64,000 nucleotides of DNA from Planomonospora sp. ID67723 (GTDB taxonomy: Bacteria; Actinomycetota; Actinomycetes; Streptosporangiales; Streptosporangiaceae): contig NZ_JABTEZ010000003.1 in assembly GCF_015711605.1 (NCBI RefSeq), positions 992,001 through 1,056,000 of the forward strand. Reading direction: 5' to 3'. This document shows positions 62,256 through 64,000 of the stretch, piece after piece. The notes under the pieces are model-generated. The model saw nothing but the letters and a program-made list of their open reading frames with translations. It was not told where the DNA came from and did no database searches. Position 1 is the stretch's first letter. The number at the start of each line of letters is the position of its first letter. Made by a program: the position numbers and the translations under genes.

Positions 62256-63485
62256 TCAGGAGAACTCGGCGAGCGTGCGCTCGGCCTCCTCAAGCCAGGA
62301 ACGGCGCGCGGCCAGAGCCTCCTCGGCCTCCTTGGCCTCCTTCTCCTTGCCCGCGGCGCCGGCCTTGGCCAGGCGGGCCTCCAACTGCTCGATGGACCGG
62401 CGGAGCTGGTCCACCGTGTTCTGCGCGCGGGCGCGGGCCTCGGGGTTGGAGCGCTTCCACTCCGCCTCCTCCGCCTTGCGGACGGCCTCGTCCACCTTGC
62501 GCAGCCCGCCCTCCAGGCGGTCACGCTGCTCGCGGGGGACCGGACCGGCCTCCTCCCAGCGCTCCAGGATGCCGCGCAGGGCGGCCCTGGCGGTGCGGGC
62601 GTCGGAGATCGGCAGGATCTTCTCCGCCTCGGTCAGGAGCTGCTCCTTGACCTCGGCGTTGGCCGCCAGCGAGGCGTCCCGCTCGGCGAAGACCGCGGAG
62701 CGGGCCTGGAAGAACTGGTCCTGGGCTTCCTTGAACCGGCCCCAGAGCTCGTCCTCGACGTCGCGGGAGGCGCGGCCGGCCGCCTTCCACTGCCGCATCA
62801 GCTCGCGGTAGGCGGAGGCGGTGTTCCCCCAGTCGGTGGAGGTGGACAGGGCCTCGGCCTCGGCCACGATCCGCTCCTTGGTGGAGCGCACGCCCTCGCG
62901 CTGCTCGTCCAGGCCCGCGAAGTAGGCCTTGCGCCGCTTGGCGAAGGACGTGCGGGCGGCCGACAGGCGCTTCCACAGCGCCGCCTCGGTGACCCGGTCG
63001 ATCCGCTCGGCGGCTTTCCACTCCTCCACCAGCTGACGCAGGCGCTCGCCGCCGGTCTTCCAGTGGGTGGTGTCCTCGGCGATGCGCTCGGCCTCGGCGA
63101 CGATCCGCTCCTTGATGCCCTTGGCCTCCGCGCGGGCCACGTCACGGGCGGCCTTGACCTCCTCACGGCGCTGGGCGACCAGCTCCGTGAGCGCGCTCAG
63201 CCGGTTCAGCAGCGAGTCGAGGTCACCGACCGCGTGCGCGTCGGTGATCGCTTCGCGGAGCTTGACAATGGTCGCCTCGGCCTGGGCGGGCGGCAGGTCG
63301 GTGCCGCGGACCCGCTGCTCCAGCAGCGTGACCTGCCCGGCCAGCTCGTCGAATTTGCGGCGGAAGTAGGCGAGCGCCTCCTCCGGCTCGCCGGCCTGCC
63401 AGGACCCGACGGCCCGCTCTCCCTCAGCCGTACGCACGTAGACGGTGCCGTCGTCGTCTACCCGGCCCCACGGGTCGGTGCTCAC
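62256..63485 (-). CDS. DUF349 coiled-coil protein
   Basis: 409 residues. GTG 63485 follows GGGAGGACACG and gives MSTDPWGRVDDDGTVYVRT; ATG 63506 would add seven residues with a weaker site. After a short beta N-terminus the protein is almost all charged helix, with three DUF349 repeats each holding a W-K-x-A or E-x-W core (WKTGGERLRQLVEEWKAAERI; YRELMRQWKAAGRASRDVEDELWGRFKEAQDQFFQAR; LRGILERWEEAGPVPREQRDRLEGGLRKV). Cytoplasmic. Conserved in actinobacteria, often beside relA and a cyclophilin gene. Function unknown. Confidence 0.9.
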   Translation of the reverse strand: MSTDPWGRVDDDGTVYVRTAEGERAVGSWQAGEPEEALAYFRRKFDELAGQVTLLEQRVRGTDLPPAQAEATIVKLREAITDAHAVGDLDSLLNRLSALTELVAQRREEVKAARDVARAEAKGIKERIVAEAERIAEDTTHWKTGGERLRQLVEEWKAAERIDRVTEAALWKRLSAARTSFAKRRKAYFAGLDEQREGVRSTKERIVAEAEALSTSTDWGNTASAYRELMRQWKAAGRASRDVEDELWGRFKEAQDQFFQARSAVFAERDASLAANAEVKEQLLTEAEKILPISDARTARAALRGILERWEEAGPVPREQRDRLEGGLRKVDEAVRKAEEAEWKRSNPEARARAQNTVDQLRRSIEQLEARLAKAGAAGKEKEAKEAEEALAARRSWLEEAERTLAEFS

Positions 63486-63558
63486 CGTGTCCTCCCGCAC
63501 TTTCATCAGCCTTTCCGGGACCGACCGGTCCCGGGTCCGTATGCCTGGTTGTATTACG

Positions 63559-64000
63559 TCAGCTCGTGGCGGACATTGTCACGTCTTTGATCTCGACGGT
63601 TTTCTTCGGGGCCCCGGTTCCGTCGGGTCCCGGGGTGATGACGCCGGCCTTGTTCACCTTGTCGACGATCTCCAGGCCCTTGGTAACCGTACCGAACGGG
63701 GTGTAGTTCGCGGGCAGCCCGGCATCGCCGTACACGATGAAGAACTGGCTGCCGTTGGTGTCGGGGCCGCTGTTGGCCATGGCCACCACGCCGCGGGTGT
63801 ACTTCGCGCCGGTCAGGTTCTCGTTGACGAAGCGGTAGCCGGGGCCGCCCTGGCCGTCGGTCTGGGACGTGCCGTCGGCCTTGGCCAGCGGGTCGCCGCA
63901 CTGCAGGACCGGGAACTGCTCGGAGCCCAGGCGGTGGCACTTGGAACCGTCGAAGTAGTCCTTCGAGGCGAGGAAGGCGAAGGACCCGACGGTGCAGGGG
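63559..64000 (-). CDS. Cyclophilin-type peptidyl-prolyl cis-trans isomerase (partial, 5' end outside the window)
   Basis: The minus strand from the window edge to the stop at 63559 encodes about 146 residues: FAFLASKDYFDGSKCHRLG, LQCGDPLAKADGTSQTDGQGGPGYRFVNENL, VAMANSGPDTNGSQFFIVYGDAGLP, YTPFGTVTKGLEIVDKV and the end KKTVEIKDVTMSATS. The active-site FFI and GDP motifs are present. Actinobacterial members of this kind usually carry an N-terminal membrane anchor, which would lie outside the window. It speeds proline isomerisation during folding. Confidence 0.93.
   Translation of the reverse strand, partial: PCTVGSFAFLASKDYFDGSKCHRLGSEQFPVLQCGDPLAKADGTSQTDGQGGPGYRFVNENLTGAKYTRGVVAMANSGPDTNGSQFFIVYGDAGLPANYTPFGTVTKGLEIVDKVNKAGVITPGPDGTGAPKKTVEIKDVTMSATS

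Noticed and set aside
1-64000. CRISPR arrays, integrases, attachment sites or a prophage
   Set aside because: No regular spaced repeats, recombinase genes or phage structural clusters were seen; the only mobile trace is the ISL3 remnant.

Overview
The window is very GC-rich, with high GC at third codon positions, many GTG starts and short Shine-Dalgarno-led intergenic gaps. Together with a phosphatidylinositol mannoside (PIM) block next to pdxS/pdxT-yebC-ruvCAB-yajC-secDF-apt-relA, this points to an actinomycete chromosome, most like the Streptosporangiales. I do not assign a genus. I saw no tRNA, rRNA, CRISPR array or intact insertion sequence.

Left end (1-9.7 kb, mostly minus strand): a lanthipeptide locus. 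In transcription order it has a lyase-kinase-cyclase lanthipeptide synthetase, a prolyl-oligopeptidase-like serine peptidase coupled to it, a 44-residue Cys-rich precursor flanked by two very strong hairpins, and an ABC exporter that runs off the window. Upstream, on the same strand, lie a gene for an 80-residue secreted Cys-containing protein and a giant SARP/AAA-type activator. Direct TCCAAG repeats lie upstream of the synthetase, the secreted protein and, as a single copy, the activator, which suggests one regulon. This is the most novel part of the window.

9.9-20.4 kb: a PaaX-like repressor diverges from an AidB-like acyl-CoA dehydrogenase. Next comes a zone of decay, containing an ISL3 transposase remnant, a cold-shock-like gene killed by a stop codon, an SDR gene with two stops and a lost start codon, a frameshifted ArsB/NhaD-type transporter, and a CBS-domain gene and an ABC ATPase gene truncated against each other at a 16-bp inverted repeat. 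Intact genes in this zone encode a DUF4259 protein, an R2K-type ATP-grasp fusion, a GbsR/MarR regulator beside an 18-bp palindrome, and an ABC-2 permease left without an intact ATPase. Positions 17135-17426 show no recognisable gene.

20.5-32 kb: a DUF1508 protein, a 982-residue multi-PAS/GAF histidine kinase, a BASS-family transporter, a MacB/FtsX-type ABC transporter opposite a NarL-type two-component system, a PAP2-like membrane protein and dapD.

32-64 kb: mainly housekeeping. thrS and a HIT protein flank a small accessory insert (an unknown beta-rich protein, a TetR-reductase operon and an Asp23/Gls24 protein). A phosphatase-like membrane protein, a GHL10 glycosidase and an EF-G paralogue follow. 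Then come PIM synthesis (phosphatidylinositol phosphate synthase, acyltransferase, PimA), a DUF3048 lipoprotein, PLP synthase (pdxS, pdxT), yebC, a proton antiporter, the ruvCAB Holliday-junction genes, the yajC-secD-secF export genes, apt, relA, a DUF349 coiled-coil protein and the start of a cyclophilin. Strong hairpin terminators separate several of these units.
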